Shown one piece after another: positions 44,217 to 57,640 of a stretch of DNA of 64,000 nt. Under the pieces are notes generated by a model. It saw only the letters and a program-made list of their open reading frames with translations. It was not told the DNA's origin and did no database searches. The DNA comes from Ceratopteris richardii. Taxonomy: Eukaryota; Streptophyta; Polypodiopsida; Polypodiales; Pteridaceae. Position numbers and translations under genes: made by a program. Where the stretch lies: contig CM035407.1 in assembly GCA_020310875.1 (NCBI GenBank), positions 202,341,153 to 202,405,152 on the forward strand. Direction: 5' to 3'. The number at the start of each line of letters is the position of its first letter. Position 1 is the first letter of the stretch.

Positions 44217-47200
44217 AGAAAGGGAGGCTTTGCAAGTAGATATGATAATGTACTCTCTTAGTATTTAACTTACTTTATAAAGCTCATGGTTTGACATTAG
44301 GGAAGACAGAGGACTAGTTAGTTGCAAAGGCATACTAGTTCTAGTTTGCAGCTCAAGAAATTAGTAGATTCCTTTCCAAGTTGATACTTCGTTATAAAAA
44401 ATAAATACTTAATGACAATTAAGTATGTTTGATGTCTTACTAGGTATAAATAGGCACTAGGAGAAAGTTAAGTATTAAATTTTCTTGATGACCAAGAAAC
44501 TTTAATTACTTGCAAACCTTTTGCAATGTATGATGACTCTAAGTTCCGGATGTACTTAGGGAGTCATGAAGATAAGCTTATAATGATTACTCTAAGTATA
44601 TGTGATATTTAGAAAGTCATGTGGCTAAGCTTTAGTTGATTAGTTATGTAATTTATGTAACTTCTCTAGCATCCCAAGATGGGATGATAACTTCAGCTAT
44701 GTTTCCAAGTTCCATGAGCACTCTTTGATTCCATGGAACTTAATAACCAAATTGATGAACTTAAATACAAATTGAACTTTGCAGTTCAATAGATTTGTGT
44801 TTCGTTCATGTTTTGCATATCTGGTAATGATGCATAGGGCCTTGAAAACATGGGAACTTTAGAAGCACTCTTCTATTTAGAAGATTTCAAAAGTTCTAAG
44901 AAGTTTCTTTGTGGTTTCAAGATTCGTATCTCACGATGAAACCTCGGTAAGTGACTTTTAGCAATTGATATATTTCCTAAAAGAGAAACACTAAAATGAA
45001 ATAGTCAAGCCTTCTATTCCACATGAGATCATTCTCCTACCATGTTTATTTTTGGGAAGGCATATGTTCCAAGTAGAGGATCTTAACTGATTCTTGAACT
45101 CTTCCCAAAATACACATAAATTCATACTATATGATAGGACCAAGGAATGACGAAGGCAAAACCTCTTTAGGATATAGATGTTTTGCCAAGATAAATCGGT
45201 GCCAAGAAAAACTATGAAGCTTTCATAAGTTATCATTTGATTTCATCCCAAGGAGTGATGGAAATCAAAGGTTGAACCTCAACATCAATTGATCTTTGAC
45301 GTCAATAAAAGGATGTTAGGTTCTATAGTTGCATTTCTGGTAAATGATGTAACTAGCTAAGCAATCTTTAGGAAATAAGATAAGTTCCTAAGGACTTGAA
45401 GAAAGTGTGAACTTTTTATTTAGGAATAGAAAGTTCCAAGAAATGGATCTCCAATCCATGAACTTTTCATAAACAATCTATAAAAATTCAAAGTTGTGTT
45501 CATAGTAGCATTACTATTGGATCAATCATCAATAGATGCTTGGACTTTAAATATAATTTTGATTGGTGAATTATGTTTAAAGGACTCTAGTAACATCTAA
45601 AGATTGACCAATAATAATGAATCTTGTATCAAACTCAAGAATAGGAGTCAATATAACATAAATGAAAGTTCAACTTAAAATTTCATAGTAGCATGGGAAA
45701 CCATATCCAAAAGGTGATATTTAGCCTCTAGTTTGATACTCAGGAAATGAATACAATTGTATTAGTAAACCTTCTGGATATTGTTTGAAAGAAGTTCTTT
45801 CAAATATCCTTCCAACATTGCAAAAGATTCCAAGATAAATCATTTGCTCAAGATATTTGATTTCCTAGAAGGAATCTCAAGTCTTTGAAGATAACATTCT
45901 TCCAAGTATTGAGAATGAAGTTCTTCCTACTCTTTAGTCAGTAAGTAGTTCCCTAGCAATTCCAAACCTCAAGTATTGGTACTCAAGTCCAAATAGTGAT
46001 ATAACCTAGAGGTATATCAAAGATTCTTAGCTTTGGAATCTCAGAGGCATCAATGTATGCTTGGACTTAAGTTAGGAAAAGATCTCTAAAAATCCCGCAG
46101 GTAAGTAAAGAAGCTTTTTGATAGTTTTGGAGATCTTAAAAATAAAGACTAAGTCTTTATTTTAGTCGATCAAGCTTGGCCATGATTGCCCAAGAACATG
46201 CAATTAGAACTACTTTGTAGATTTCCCAAGCATTGGCAATAAAATTCCTTTTGGGAATCATTCACTCAAGTTCCATTTATCCAATGGAAAAATGTGAAAA
46301 GAGTAAACTGTTCCAAGTCTGAACAGAGAAAAGAAATTCCAAGAATGTAGTCTGCAATCGTGAAAATGATACTTAAGTCTGTGGAAGGTAAATTATAAGT
46401 GTTTGCCTATCCTTAAAGGGATTTTGGTACAAATCCAGAGAGCATGAGCGGATGCTTAGACTTAGGCAGTAGAGAGATTCCTGTAAAAGTCTCGGCCAAG
46501 ATATGTACCTAAAGCATCAATAAGAAGGAATCTAAAGACAAGAAGTTAAAAACTCTTGTCACTACAAATTGGTCAAGAATAAACCAATTGAACTTGAATC
46601 TATGAAAATTCAAGTACTTGGAATTCTGATTGGTTTTCATTTGAAAACCCTAGCAAAGAAGGATGGACGTTCCATAAAAAGGTTTTCAAGTTCCCGAAGG
46701 AAAGCACAAGATTGTGAAACGATCATGTGAAGGGATTAGAACCTAGAAAATCTAGTTAGAGTTAATGCTTGAAACTTCAAAATTCTTGAAAAGAAATGAA
46801 GCAAGAAGGCTCTCTATCAAGAGATGTTTTAGACTTTAGGATAATATTCACTCACACGTCAATGTGAATATAAAATAGGGTGGTACGGGACACTAGATTT
46901 TATACTCAGATTGATGTAGGAAAGATAGTATGGGATATCAGACCGTGAGTTGATGATTATCTTTTAGTCCTAGTTTGGATTTTGAAGTTAGGTTTAATCC
47001 TCAAGGGAATTAAGACTTCAAAGAAGGAGTTTAGTTCAACAAGGATGAAAATAGTATCTCAAGATACTTCAAGATAACTTCAAGATCAAGGAAACAGAAG
47101 ATACGAAGTAAGTAACTTCCAAGATCTTCTTGAAAACACTTCAAGATAAAGTGTTGTTAATTCAGAAATATTTCATAAATTTATAAAAGAAGTTGGACTT

Positions 47201-47400
47201 TGATTTTGAGTTAATCTTTTCAATCAAGGATTTGATTGACTAAGTCAAGCACCAAGTTCCTAGTGTAACTTGATAAATTCACTCTTTTGACTCAAAGAAA
47301 TGCACAAGAATTGCATTCCCAGTAAGGAGTCAGAAAGATTGAATGTGACCTGAACTTAGTCTTAAGAGAAGCATTATTTGAATACAAAACTCATCAACCG

Positions 47401-47453
47401 AACCTCAGTGGGTCGACACACTGATGTTGGTTACCACACTAGTATCTTGTGGT
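47401..47453 (+). other. Pair of adjacent hairpins in element D
   Basis: Hairpin 1: AACCTCAGTG (47401-47410) pairs with CACTGATGTT (47419-47428) at nine of ten positions around an 8-nt loop. Hairpin 2: ACCACA (47433-47438) pairs with TGTGGT (47448-47453) around 9 nt. They lie four bases apart. An RNA packaging or dimer signal is possible in a non-coding element, but unproven. Confidence 0.45.
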
Positions 47454-48553
47454 TGGATGATGTTTTTGGATTTGCTTTGAATCTTTTTGAGAATCTAATT
47501 TATTTCTCTTAAAAATAAAGAAAATGCTTCAATACCCTATTGAAACAGATATTTGAGAAGTTAAAGTCCTGAGTCATCTAGACTTTGACTCATAGCAAGT
47601 TTACGTATCTTCGAAGTTTGAATTGGTTGTACAAAGTTTTAGTTATTTCTTTCCACTTTCCAAATCTTTTGGAATTGGCTCAGATATGGTATCTTATTGC
47701 TTTTTACAAAAGACCAGGGTTAGCCGATTAGAACCAGATAACGAAATTGAACATCCTAAAAAGATGTTATGTTCAAGAACCTTTTCAATCTTCAAAAGAT
47801 AATAAGTCTAAATGGACTTATTTATTTGAGTTTGCTTCAAGTTATAGCATAAATGATTTCCTAGAGTCCAGTATACTCTCGAATAGACAAGTTAGGAATT
47901 GTTCATCAGATTGACAATTCCTCAGCTAAAGTCTTTGAGAAAAGTATCCTAAGTTGGATGATTTTCATCTTGAAATTGAGTTGGACAAGTTATAGTACGG
48001 TTGACTCAAAGAAAATGGTAAACTTTCTCCTATAGTTTATATAGGATTTTTTAGCTCATTAGGACAAAGTAGTCCCCTAGTGGGGTGAAAAAATCAAGTA
48101 ACTGTTGGATCAGAATAAACCATTGTACAAACATCCAAGTTAGATGTTTGGGACAACCAGACTTCAAGTTCTCCAAAACAAATTCAAGTGAATCAAGAGT
48201 TCTCAAAGTCTTGCAAGGGATAAGAATCCCACCTTTATTACTAAGTCAATGCACCAGTTATGCCTAGCAATGGACTAGTAAGTTGAATCCACCCATTTCA
48301 CATGTTTATGCCTAGATCGCATATCGAGAAACTGTGAATAGGCAAGGGATGTGTTTAGATCCACCCTTATTATTTTTTCACTAGTATGTACTTTGTCCAA
48401 TTCATCAATGTGCAAAATGAGACAGTGTTTTGAATCTTTGGGCAGGGATGCCACCATAGAGATGAGACATGTTCTTCCAGTTTTAGAACATGACGCTCGG
48501 GGGTTGCCTACAATATGTATATAGCTCTATTTTCGAGGATTAAAATATTCTCC

Positions 48554-48566
48554 AAGGGGAGAAGAA
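48554..48566 (+). other. Element D polypurine tract
   Basis: Purine-rich AAGGGGAGAAGAA directly before the 3' LTR start TGGAATAAAG. Confidence 0.8.
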
Positions 48567-49015
48567 TGGAATAAAGTAAGTTTATGATCCAAGGGTTTGG
48601 TTGTTTCAGACAGATCTGAAATCGGACACCGTTTGGTCATCCGTGTATATGACCAAAGATCTCGAGTTTAGACTTACTAGGAGGTCTTGTGCTCTTGTGA
48701 ACAAGTGATCCACTTAGCTTAGTGGTTAAGTCTCAAGGGTAAGAAGGAGGAGGTCTTGGGTTCAATCCCCATAGGAGACATGGGGAGAGTATTTTTCCCA
48801 AAGAGATCTAGAGCCTTCTAGAAGCATCCACTTGAGTTAACTCGAGTTAACTGGGACACTTGGTGCACATGCACTTACATGGCGGACACATGGTTGGCTA
48901 GTACCCACCTGCCCAAGAAGGTAGTCCCCTGGAGAGAGCTATATATAGAGGCATTTGGTTGGGAGGAGAGTCATCTCTCTAGCACATGGTGGTCATAATC
49001 CTTCTTTTTCTTGCA
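48567..49015 (+). mobile_element. Element D 3' LTR
   Basis: 449 bp, about 94% identical to the 5' copy. It keeps the tRNA-like boxes, the palindrome and the TATA box. CTCGT follows at 49016-49020. Confidence 0.93.
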
Positions 49016-49499
49016 CTCGTCTTGACACACTAGCACCTTAATTATCGTAAGAACATCTTGAATGTAGAGGGGAAGCTCCACCTCACCCATGCAAGGGGTT
49101 TCCGCACCTCCCAAACCTATGAGATAAGCTTTCATAAAATGAACTTTTAATTACAATTCTTGACAGTAAGAAAGTCTAACAGCACTCGTGGCTGCACCTG
49201 AGTCAATCAAGGCTCTTACCTTCCTTGCATTGTTTCCTTGTCCTACCTCTATGGTGACAAACGGTCGTCCGTCCACTATTCTATGGAAATGTACTCTTGG
49301 TGCATCACACATAGCCATGTGATATCTTGGAGCTTAAAAAGCAGTTGACCTAGGCTCATCTCTACCCTGTCTTCTCAATTTCATTCTTCGGATGCGTTCT
49401 AAAGCTTTGGCTTGCGCTTCTTCACAAATTCGTTTTTCTTCTTCCTTACGTTCCTTGGCAGTGTTGAGTTGATTAAGCATTTCCTCTGTGAGGGGTTCT

Positions 49500-51100
49500 T
49501 GATATAGTTTGACTCTGCATCCATGAATGCAACTAGAGTAGCTAATTGAATGGCTCCACTAGTTGAGATCCTATTTATGATCATAGGTCCATAACACTAC
49601 TTCATTAGCTTCCTTGCATGTTGTTTTAGGGTGTACAACAAAACTAAGTCTCTTGCTTTCAAGCCTTTATCCTTCACATAGGTCCATCACCTTCTAGAGT
49701 AGCTAATTGAATGGCTCCACTAGTTGAGATCCTATTTATGATCATAGGTCCATAACACTACTTCATTAGCTTCCTTGCATGTTGTTTTAGGGTGTACAAC
49801 AAAACTAAGTCTCTTGCTTTCAAGCCTTTATCCTTCACATGGGCATCAAAGTATGCCTTTTGCCTTTTCTTAGCTGCATAAATCCCTGGAGCTGCTCCCA
49901 GTCTCGTTTCACCTAACCGTTCAAGATCAAAGATCCTTGAAGAGAGTTCATGACCTGTCCACTCATGCTCCTGTGCTAGTTTCAGTGTAGGTATCAAGAA
50001 ATCCAATGGTAGCACTGCATTTTGGCCAAATACCATATGAAAGGATGTGGCTTGGAGTACCATTTTATAGGCAACTCTATATGCCCAAACAACATGGTGT
50101 AACTGTTTATCCCAATCAAAGCGTTTATTATTCACTAATTTGGTCAGCACATTGCATAGAATCTTATTGGTGCTTTTGTCTTGCCCATTAGCTTGTGGAT
50201 GATAGGGGGCATACTTCTTGTGTATCACCAAAAACTCTTGGAGAAGATTTTCAATGAATTCATTCAGGAAGTGAGGCTACTAGCCATTGATAGCCCATAT
50301 CTAGTGAACACGTTCTCAAATAAAAACTTAGTTGTTGTTTGAGCATCGTTCTTCATTGTGGCTTTCACTTCTACCCATTTGATTAGATAGTCTGTGGCCA
50401 CAATGATGTATTCAGCATGTGAACCCTTAGCTAGAGGATTAATAGGACCTACAAAGTCTATTCCCCACTTAGAGAATGCACGTCCACCAATCATAGGTTT
50501 CAATGGCATCTCATCTTTACGTATGGGATATTGAGTTTGCTGACAAACGTCACACTGCTTCACATAGGTATGTGCATCCATGTGAAGGGTTGGTCACCAC
50601 AAGCCTCCAAATAGGATTGCCTTAATCACACGGTCTGGTCCAAAGTGTCCTCCTGCTACACCTTGGTGAGTAGTATCCAAGATCTTAAGATATTCACTCT
50701 CATGGACACATAGTCTGAGGTAAGCATCTTTACTAGGCTTGTATAAATTATTTCCAATGAGTGAGTAGTCTAGTGCCTCCTGTTCCAAGCTCCTTTGTTT
50801 AGCCAAAGTCATCTCTTGAGGGAATGTTTTCATCCTCAGAAAGGCTACTAATGGCTCGCTCCAATCTGGCACTAAAGACACTCGATAAAGAGTGGCATGT
50901 TCCATTGGAGGTCTAGTGCAACATATTGGGCATTCTTTGCACATCCTATGGACATCCCCTTCCATAGTTGGCCAGTGCACTTCGAGTCTCCTTAGTGTCT
51001 ATAAAGTTCTTTGCCTTGGGTAGTGTTGCTCTAATGCTTCCACATGTGCTAATTGCAACCACTTGGCATACTCATCCTCTTCCACACAACAAGCTAATAT
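49500..51100 (-). pseudogene. Element C integrase region
   Basis: Minus strand. Two H2C2 modules appear near 51025-50930 (with C-P-I-C) and near 50670-50545 (C-D-V-C), as in A and B. The catalytic-core blocks G-I-D-F-V-G-P near 50460 and G-Q-x-x-S-T-N near 50180 follow, then the basic C-terminal domain. Decayed. Confidence 0.83.
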
Positions 51101-51289
51101 TCCTTGATCTATATGCTGGTACATAAGCCCTGCCATGATATGGTACTTTTGGGCTTTTACTACCTCCCTATCTTGAGTGTTTGTTACTGGATGTTTAGGC
51201 CCATATGTCAATACTGGCACCAATGTCTTGGCCCACTGCGGTACAACTTTCAAATTGAACAAGTAAGCATCAGGAAGATCATCTGATAC

Positions 51290-52660
51290 TCCTTGTGGGG
51301 CCTCTCCGGATGTGAGCCTCGAGAGATGATATGCCTCTCAAGTGATTCTTGCCTTTCCTCACCACTACCTCAAATTCATATTCCATTAGTAACAGGAACC
51401 ATCTTACTAATCTACATGTATTGCATGTCTTGTTTACCACGTACAATAGAGCTCGATGATCAGTAAAAAAATTAAACTTATTTGCGAGAAAATAGTTTCT
51501 AAACTTTTTTACCACATATACCATGCATAGTCCTTCTCTTTTGGTCATGGTATAGTTTCGTTCAGCCGCATTCAACTGTCGACTAGCATAGGCTATTGGG
51601 AGATCCATATTGCCTTCACCAGTAGGTTGTGCAAGTAAACATCCAATGGCATAATTGGATGCATCCACATGGACCTGGAATGGATTGTTCCAATCGGGTG
51701 TAGTCAAGAGTGGTGCAGAACACAATCTTCTCTTGAGCTCGTTAAAGGAATTCTCACATTCTTCAGTCCACTCAAAGTTAGTCAAGAGGGAGTACAGAGG
51801 CTTTGCAATGATTGCATACATATGTATGAAACGTCAGTAATAGCCACAGTGCCCCATGAAAGCTTGTACTTCTTTGACATTATTTGGCCTAGGTAGCTCT
51901 GTAATAGCTCTCACTTTCTCCTCATCCGTAGATATGTCATTCTTTAACACTATGTGTCCTAGAATCTTGCCTTGCCTGACCATGAAAACACATTTTTTTG
52001 GGTTCAAGAAGACTTGATATTCTCTACATTTGTCAAAGATAGCTCTCAATATGTCATTCTTTAACACTATGTGTCCTAGAATCTTGCCTTGCCTGACCAT
52101 GAAAACACATTTTTTTGGGTTCAAGAAGACTTGATATTCTCTACATTTGTCAAAGATAGCTCTCAACTCAGGGATATGGGTTTGTCTGATGTTGGAATGA
52201 GCACAAAGATCATCAACATAGACTTCCAAATTCTTCCTCAAGAATTCTTTAAATACATGACACATCAACCTCTAAAAGGTAGCGGGTGCATTGGTGAGAC
52301 CAAATGGCATTACCCAAAAAGCAAATATGCCCCACTCTGTGGCAAACGCTGTCTTATGTTGATCTTCTAGAGCTATGGCCACTTGATTGTAGCCTGAGAA
52401 GCCATCAAGGAAGCTGTAGACTTCCTTTCCTGCTACCCTTTCTAAAAGATGCTTCGTGATAGGAAGCCCATAGCTATCTCTAATAGTGGCTGTGTTAACT
52501 TTCATCAAGTTAATGCATACATGTAACTTTCCATTCTTCTTGGGCACCACTACAATGGGGGATACCCACCCAGTGTGCTCAATTTCATAGATGAATCCAG
52601 CTTCAACCAAATGATCTATCTCTTCCTTGATTTTGGCAGCATAGTTATCGTTGTATGTGT
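51290..52660 (-). pseudogene. Element C reverse transcriptase and RNase H
   Basis: Minus strand: V-V-P-K-K-N-G-K near 52550, S-F-L-D-G-F-S-G-Y-N-Q near 52400, M-P-F-G-L-T-N-A-P near 52290, Y-V-D-D near 52210. Then RNase H with H-V-D-A-S near 51665 and F-F-T-D-H near 51460. Order and wording as in A. Decayed. Confidence 0.88.
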
Positions 52661-53679
52661 ATGGCTTTTGCTTAGAGGGTTTGGCATCTGAGGTTATGGG
52701 AATCGTATGTGAGCATATGTCAGGGTCTACACCTTTCAAGTCCTTGTAACTCCAAGCAAATACATCTCTGTATTCTCTTAGCACGACTATCAACTCTTGC
52801 TCCTCTTCCTCCGTCAGGTCATGTCCTATGTATGTGCACTTTTTCTTCTCCTTCTTCTATGGTTACCACAATGTTCTTGGTGGTTTCTTTGTTATCATGG
52901 GCCTCTCTTACTTGTGCATCCCGTTTATGCATTCTTATCATGACTCTCCTATCTTCTATCTCATAATTCTTGAAATTTTCAGGGACCTCAAACAAGGGTT
53001 CTTCCTCCTCTGGTGTGACTTCTCTCTTCTTCTTCTTCTTGCCTTCATTCTTAGTGGTTAGCTGTGTGGCTAATCTCACATCCTTCGTACTTTCCTCGTG
53101 TCTCTCAGGGTGAGCTTCTACTTCGTAGAAATATTCATCATCTGATGCAAAAAGTGGGTCCATAATGATTGACTCTAAATCAGAGTCACTTGCATCCTCG
53201 AATGCATCAGTGCTAGGTTCACATTCTTCAATAACCGAATCACACATGATTGGCTCTATTGTGAAGACTGAAATGTCATAGCCATCCTTGTCATAGTGGG
53301 GTGTCCATTGTTCTTCATTGATGGCTACATCCATTGTTGCTAAAATTTCCGCCCAACTATGAGGTTCAAATTCTTCATCTGGGAAAACTACAGGTGCATA
53401 TGCTAGGTCTTGAACTGATCTATGAGTTTCTTTTGCACCTACCTCTCTGGCTTTTTCTCTCTTCTCTTCTTCTACTGCTACTTTGCACATCCATAAGTGG
53501 GTGTCTTCATGCATGCATGAGGATCCCGATCCTATGGAATTCATTGACTCTGTATCATCTTTAGATCTATGGATGGGATTCCATTGAATAGGGGGTACGT
53601 CTCTATGAGAGTAATCCTTGAGATTGACTTTGGTTGCAACACCTAAGTGTTACAAATACAAAGAATTGGTTCCCCAATC

Positions 53680-53970
53680 TTGTACCACTTGCAACTGCCG
53701 CATAAATGGTCTTCCCAAAATCATCTCATTGGCCTGATTCTTGCTAAAGTCACATATGGAAAAAGTATGCTCGAACTCGACACCACATGTGGTGAGAGTT
53801 ATTCCTTCTAGCAGTCATAAGGGTCTTTCTATGTGACCATTGGCCATCTGCAATTTCATTCTTGTTGGCCTGAGTGCTGGCTTGCCCCAATGCTTCCATA
53901 GGGAAGTGGTAGCAATTGCTACTCCTGCACTTGAGTCCAAAATTGCCTTGTTGGTGTAACCTTGATGGGT
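53680..53970 (-). pseudogene. Element C retropepsin 1
   Basis: Minus strand: A-G-V-A-I-A-T-T-S-L-W-K-H-W, the M-A-N-G-H flap-like block and the I-L-G-R-P-F block, in the same place and order as in A and B. An acidic linker follows toward RT (53240-52850). Decayed. Confidence 0.78.
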
Positions 53971-53999
53971 AATTGGAAGATAGGTGTTTTCTTATTCTC

Positions 54000-56900
54000 C
54001 TTCACCCATGTCTCCTATCTTGTCCAAGGGTATGAGATCCTACTTGGGAACGAGGTTTTGCTACTTCTGGCACTTGATTGGCTACATGTTTCCATAATTA
54101 TGGCCTAACCTTGAGTAGCTCTTCTAAAGTGAGACTGCACTGTACTTTAGTGTTCTTCACTACCTTCGTATTCCTAGGTATGATTGAGTCTTCATTCCTT
54201 ACCATGACCATGGGTGCTCTCATACAAGTGGACTTTGCTTCCCATGGGCCTGTGAAATGGGGTAGTTCCTGCAAGGAATTAGACGCGAAGTCTAATCTCT
54301 CATGGGATTGGGCACTCTCCTGCTCTCCATAAATGGAAGGAATATCTTGTGGGAATTGATCATGCGTGTCATCCACAAGTTCAATTGGAGGAGGATTTTC
54401 ACTTTCTTTAGCCCATTTCTTTTCTTGAATCTCTCTTACTGGGGAATATCGATTCATAGAAGAAGATGTGTCTGGTTCTGTGGAGTTAGGCACATAAGCT
54501 TCCTGGGGAGGAAAGCTCATTCTTCCACTTGCCGTGTCCTTACCTTGAGAGGCGGGGTCCTTTTTCAGATTTTGCAATTAGCTTCTCCAATCTTTCTAGC
54601 AATCCATCAAAGTACAACTGTGTCTTAGCTGAACTAGAGAAGTTAAAGAGGCGACTGGCTTCAAACATGGTTTGAGCCAATTCCACCATCTTAACAAAAA
54701 TTTTAGTTTGTTTGAGCTCTAGTTCAGCTCTAGGGCAACACTTTTCATGATCCGTTACGTTTGGCCCTTCTTGAAGTTTGCCCTGATATGCCTTAAGCAT
54801 CATGTCTAGGTCCTCAAGAGTGGGATCTGCTAAGATTGATCCTACTCTAGGGGTGGTGGGATTGTGCGAGGTGGGTTGGAAGGTGGTGGATTGGAGGGAG
54901 ATGGGAATGGTGGGTGTGGAGTAGTGTGAGAGTGAGTTTGAGATGTAAGTTCAATTATCTTGGCTTTTGTTTCTCTTAGACTTTCCTCGACTTCACTCAT
55001 TTTCTTTGACCATTGTCTTCTCATTCTCTCGCAACTATTCTTCCAAGCTCTGGTCCTCTTCTTAGTTATGCTTTCAGTCTCACTAACCTTAGAACTCTTT
55101 TCTTGTCCTAAACCTTGGTTTTTTTACAAAGCTTGGGCTCTAGTACCACTTGCACTGGGGTAGTGGGAGTTACACTTCTTGTAGAGTCCACAACTAACCT
55201 AATAACATTGATAGGAGTGATTTTTGGCATATTGTTGGGGTTCTTAGGACAGTCTCACAAGATATGCTCTTTCCCACAATTGGGGCAAAAACCCTGAATT
55301 GTCACAGATTGGGGTTGTGTAGGTGCTGGCATAGGACACTCACAAATGAAGTGATCTTCTTGACATCGATAGCATGGTCCTCTAGGAAATGGGGGTCTTA
55401 TCTGTCTAGGTTGAGGTCTAGAGTTGGGGTTTGCATACATGACATTTGCATACTCTGGCTCCCAACTAGGTTCACTCGGGTCTTCATAATAATAGGACTC
55501 ATTATGCTAAGGTGACTGCATGTAGTAAGCCTGTGGGCTATCAATATGAGTACAGTCGATACTATAATCACTTGGGTCACTTTCTGAAAGCAATGGTGTC
55601 ACAGACACTAAGGCTCTATTTAGATTTTCTTGTGCAGCTATATACTTTACTGGAATCACATTGGCTGGAGGAGGGGGCTGTTGCGCTAGAACTGGTTGAG
55701 GTCTTTGCTGCCCTTGATAGGGTGGTTGATAGGGTTGTTGTGGCCTACCATATTGTTGTGGTGGGTACTGGTTCTCGTATCCTCCCTGTTGTGGATATGT
55801 ATGAGGATAGTTTTGTTTGATAGTTTGTTTGTTATAAGGACAGTCTTGTGCAGTGTGGTTGGTATATTTCCGCTCTATGGTGCAGTATAGGCTGCTATGG
55901 CTTGCTTGGGGTTGAGCCATAATGGGACATACATTTGCCATATGGTCACCTCCACAAGTATAGCATCTTTTCACTAGAGTAAACCTTGGTATTTGTTTGC
56001 TTGAGACTCCTAACTTTTGAGCTACTTTCTCAGCAAGTTCTTCAATAGATGTGGATGGATTTGAACTAAGGCTAGTAGAGCTATCTGAATCTTTGTAGAT
56101 TTTTGAAAGCTCTAATTCCTCCCCTAGGTTATCCTCAATATCTATGCACATGCGTACACACTCTTCTATGGTCCTCGTGTCCTTCAAGTACACATATGAT
56201 CTCAATTTGGTACTTAGCAATCCATCCAAGAATAAAGTCACTTGTTTGGCTAGTGTGGGTAACTCAAGAACAGGGCATCTCTCTAGGTATTGCCTTAATC
56301 TTCTTCCTGCAAGTCTAACTACCTCTTGAGGTTTCTGCTTGAAGCTATGTATCAGTGAGGAAGTATTGTGCCGTATGCCACTCTTAGAAAATTATGTGAT
56401 GAAAGCTTCTAGAAGTTGGTCTATGTTCCTAAACTGACCTTGGTGAAGCGGTTGAAACCAAGTCAGTGCGGTGTTCTTGAGAGTTAGGCCAAAGGCATTG
56501 TATTGAGTGAACAAGTCTCCAACTTGTTCAGCTCTCAAAACTTGCCTAAACTCTGCTACATGATCACATGGGTCTCCTGTGCCATCGAAGCAATTCTTGC
56601 TGGACGTAACCAATTGTGTAGGCCTCAAGGTCCTAGCGTTTTCTCTAGGCCTTGGTAGGGGGATTCATCTACATTCCTTTGACTCCTTGGGTCTCTATGT
56701 ATCTCATTATCCATTCTATCAACCTCCGTTCTCGTTCTTTCTCTTCCCAGTGGGTTAGCAAAGCTTACTTCTAGCCTATCCATATTCCTATCCCTTTGAG
56801 CTCCATGGCATGGGATGTTCCAGCTCCTTGGTGACCATAAGAGACATTAGATCTTGGTTGGGGAAAAACCAATTCACCCTTCCAAGTGTAAGCATGCCTA

Positions 56901-57640
56901 CCATGCTCTGAGACCACAAAGATCCTCTCTGATCTATTGTCTAAACAGGTCACTTTTCCTGGGCTATCAGAATCTTTAAACTCATAGATTGTGAGCATTC
57001 ATACTTCATTAGGCTGGTCAAGCTTATACCTCCAAAAAGCCTCATCGGTCTCTTGGTTTAAGAGCAGATCTATGCTCTTATTGTCCTGGGGAGCCCACTC
57101 TGGAGTGATGATTCTACTCAAGACTGATTTGCCTCGGGGAGTTATGGGCTCTCTTCCTAAGTTCCGTTGCTCTATGTCACCTATGACTATCTCGAAAATC
57201 ACATTACCGAATTCATCTATTCTATCTGGTGGGTTGGTGACTACGTACATTGTTCCTTCCTTATCTAGGTGTGCACCATTCTCAAATTTGACAACTGGAT
57301 GTTCTAGTCCAAAGGGTTGATCATAGTTTTTAATATGGACAATAGATCTTCTTCGACCGTCCTCATAGATGCGAGCACTTAATCGGTTGGTCGTGATGTA
57401 TTCAAGTTGAGTTTTGTATGGGCCTTGGGGTTTTTCCAAGTAAGCCACACCTGAACTCCTTGTGGATCTCTCCATACCATAAGACATCTCTGATTCGTTA
57501 GTTTTACAACTAGGGTAGTGCAGGTAATTGCTCAATTGTTGGGCCCAAGACCTAGTAGTGTGATTAACACTAGCCTCTGAAGACCTAAGGCTTTGTCTAT
57601 CTCTCCTTAGATGTCATCCTGATCTAAGGTTGATATGCTT
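54000..57640 (-). pseudogene. Element C gag region
   Basis: Minus strand. A family-specific N-terminal region (57635-56770), the capsid core with L-T-L-K-N-T-A-L-T-W-F near 56480, zinc knuckles near 55968-55930, 55376-55338 and 55296-55258 with the short CX2CX3HX4C spacing, Pro/Gln/Tyr-rich spacers, and a basic linker down to about 54000. Decayed, several breaks. Confidence 0.85.

Larger units (their letters stand above)
42744..48566 (+). other. Element D interior, non-coding
   Basis: 5.8 kb without recognisable coding sequence. Notable contents: a tRNA-like block on the minus strand (about 42955-43020), a tRNA-Lys-like sequence on the minus strand (43554-43624), a cluster of CATGCA-type words (44062-44216), diverged recurrences of a phrase like GATGCTTGGACTT (45535, 46055, 46451), and two adjacent hairpins (47401-47453). 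The rest is AT-rich with no feature I can name. Confidence 0.7.
42296..49015 (+). mobile_element. Element D: 6.7-kb non-coding LTR retrotransposon
   Basis: An element with LTRs of 448 and 449 bp, TG...CA ends, a CTCGT target duplication, an initiator tRNA-Met-type primer site at 42745-42756 (TGGTATCGGAGC, one mismatch to the usual form) and a purine tract before the 3' LTR. The 5.8-kb interior is AT-rich and has no recognisable gag or pol; the longest open frames are under 85 codons. This fits the LARD class of large non-autonomous derivatives, whose proteins must come from another element. The LTRs differ at about 28 positions (about 6%), so D is clearly older than B. It lies opposite in strand to its host element C. 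Confidence 0.93.

Noticed and set aside
55264-56329. Plus-strand open frames opposite element C gag
   Set aside because: Shadows of the minus-strand gag, which is recognised by its zinc knuckles and its match to A and B.
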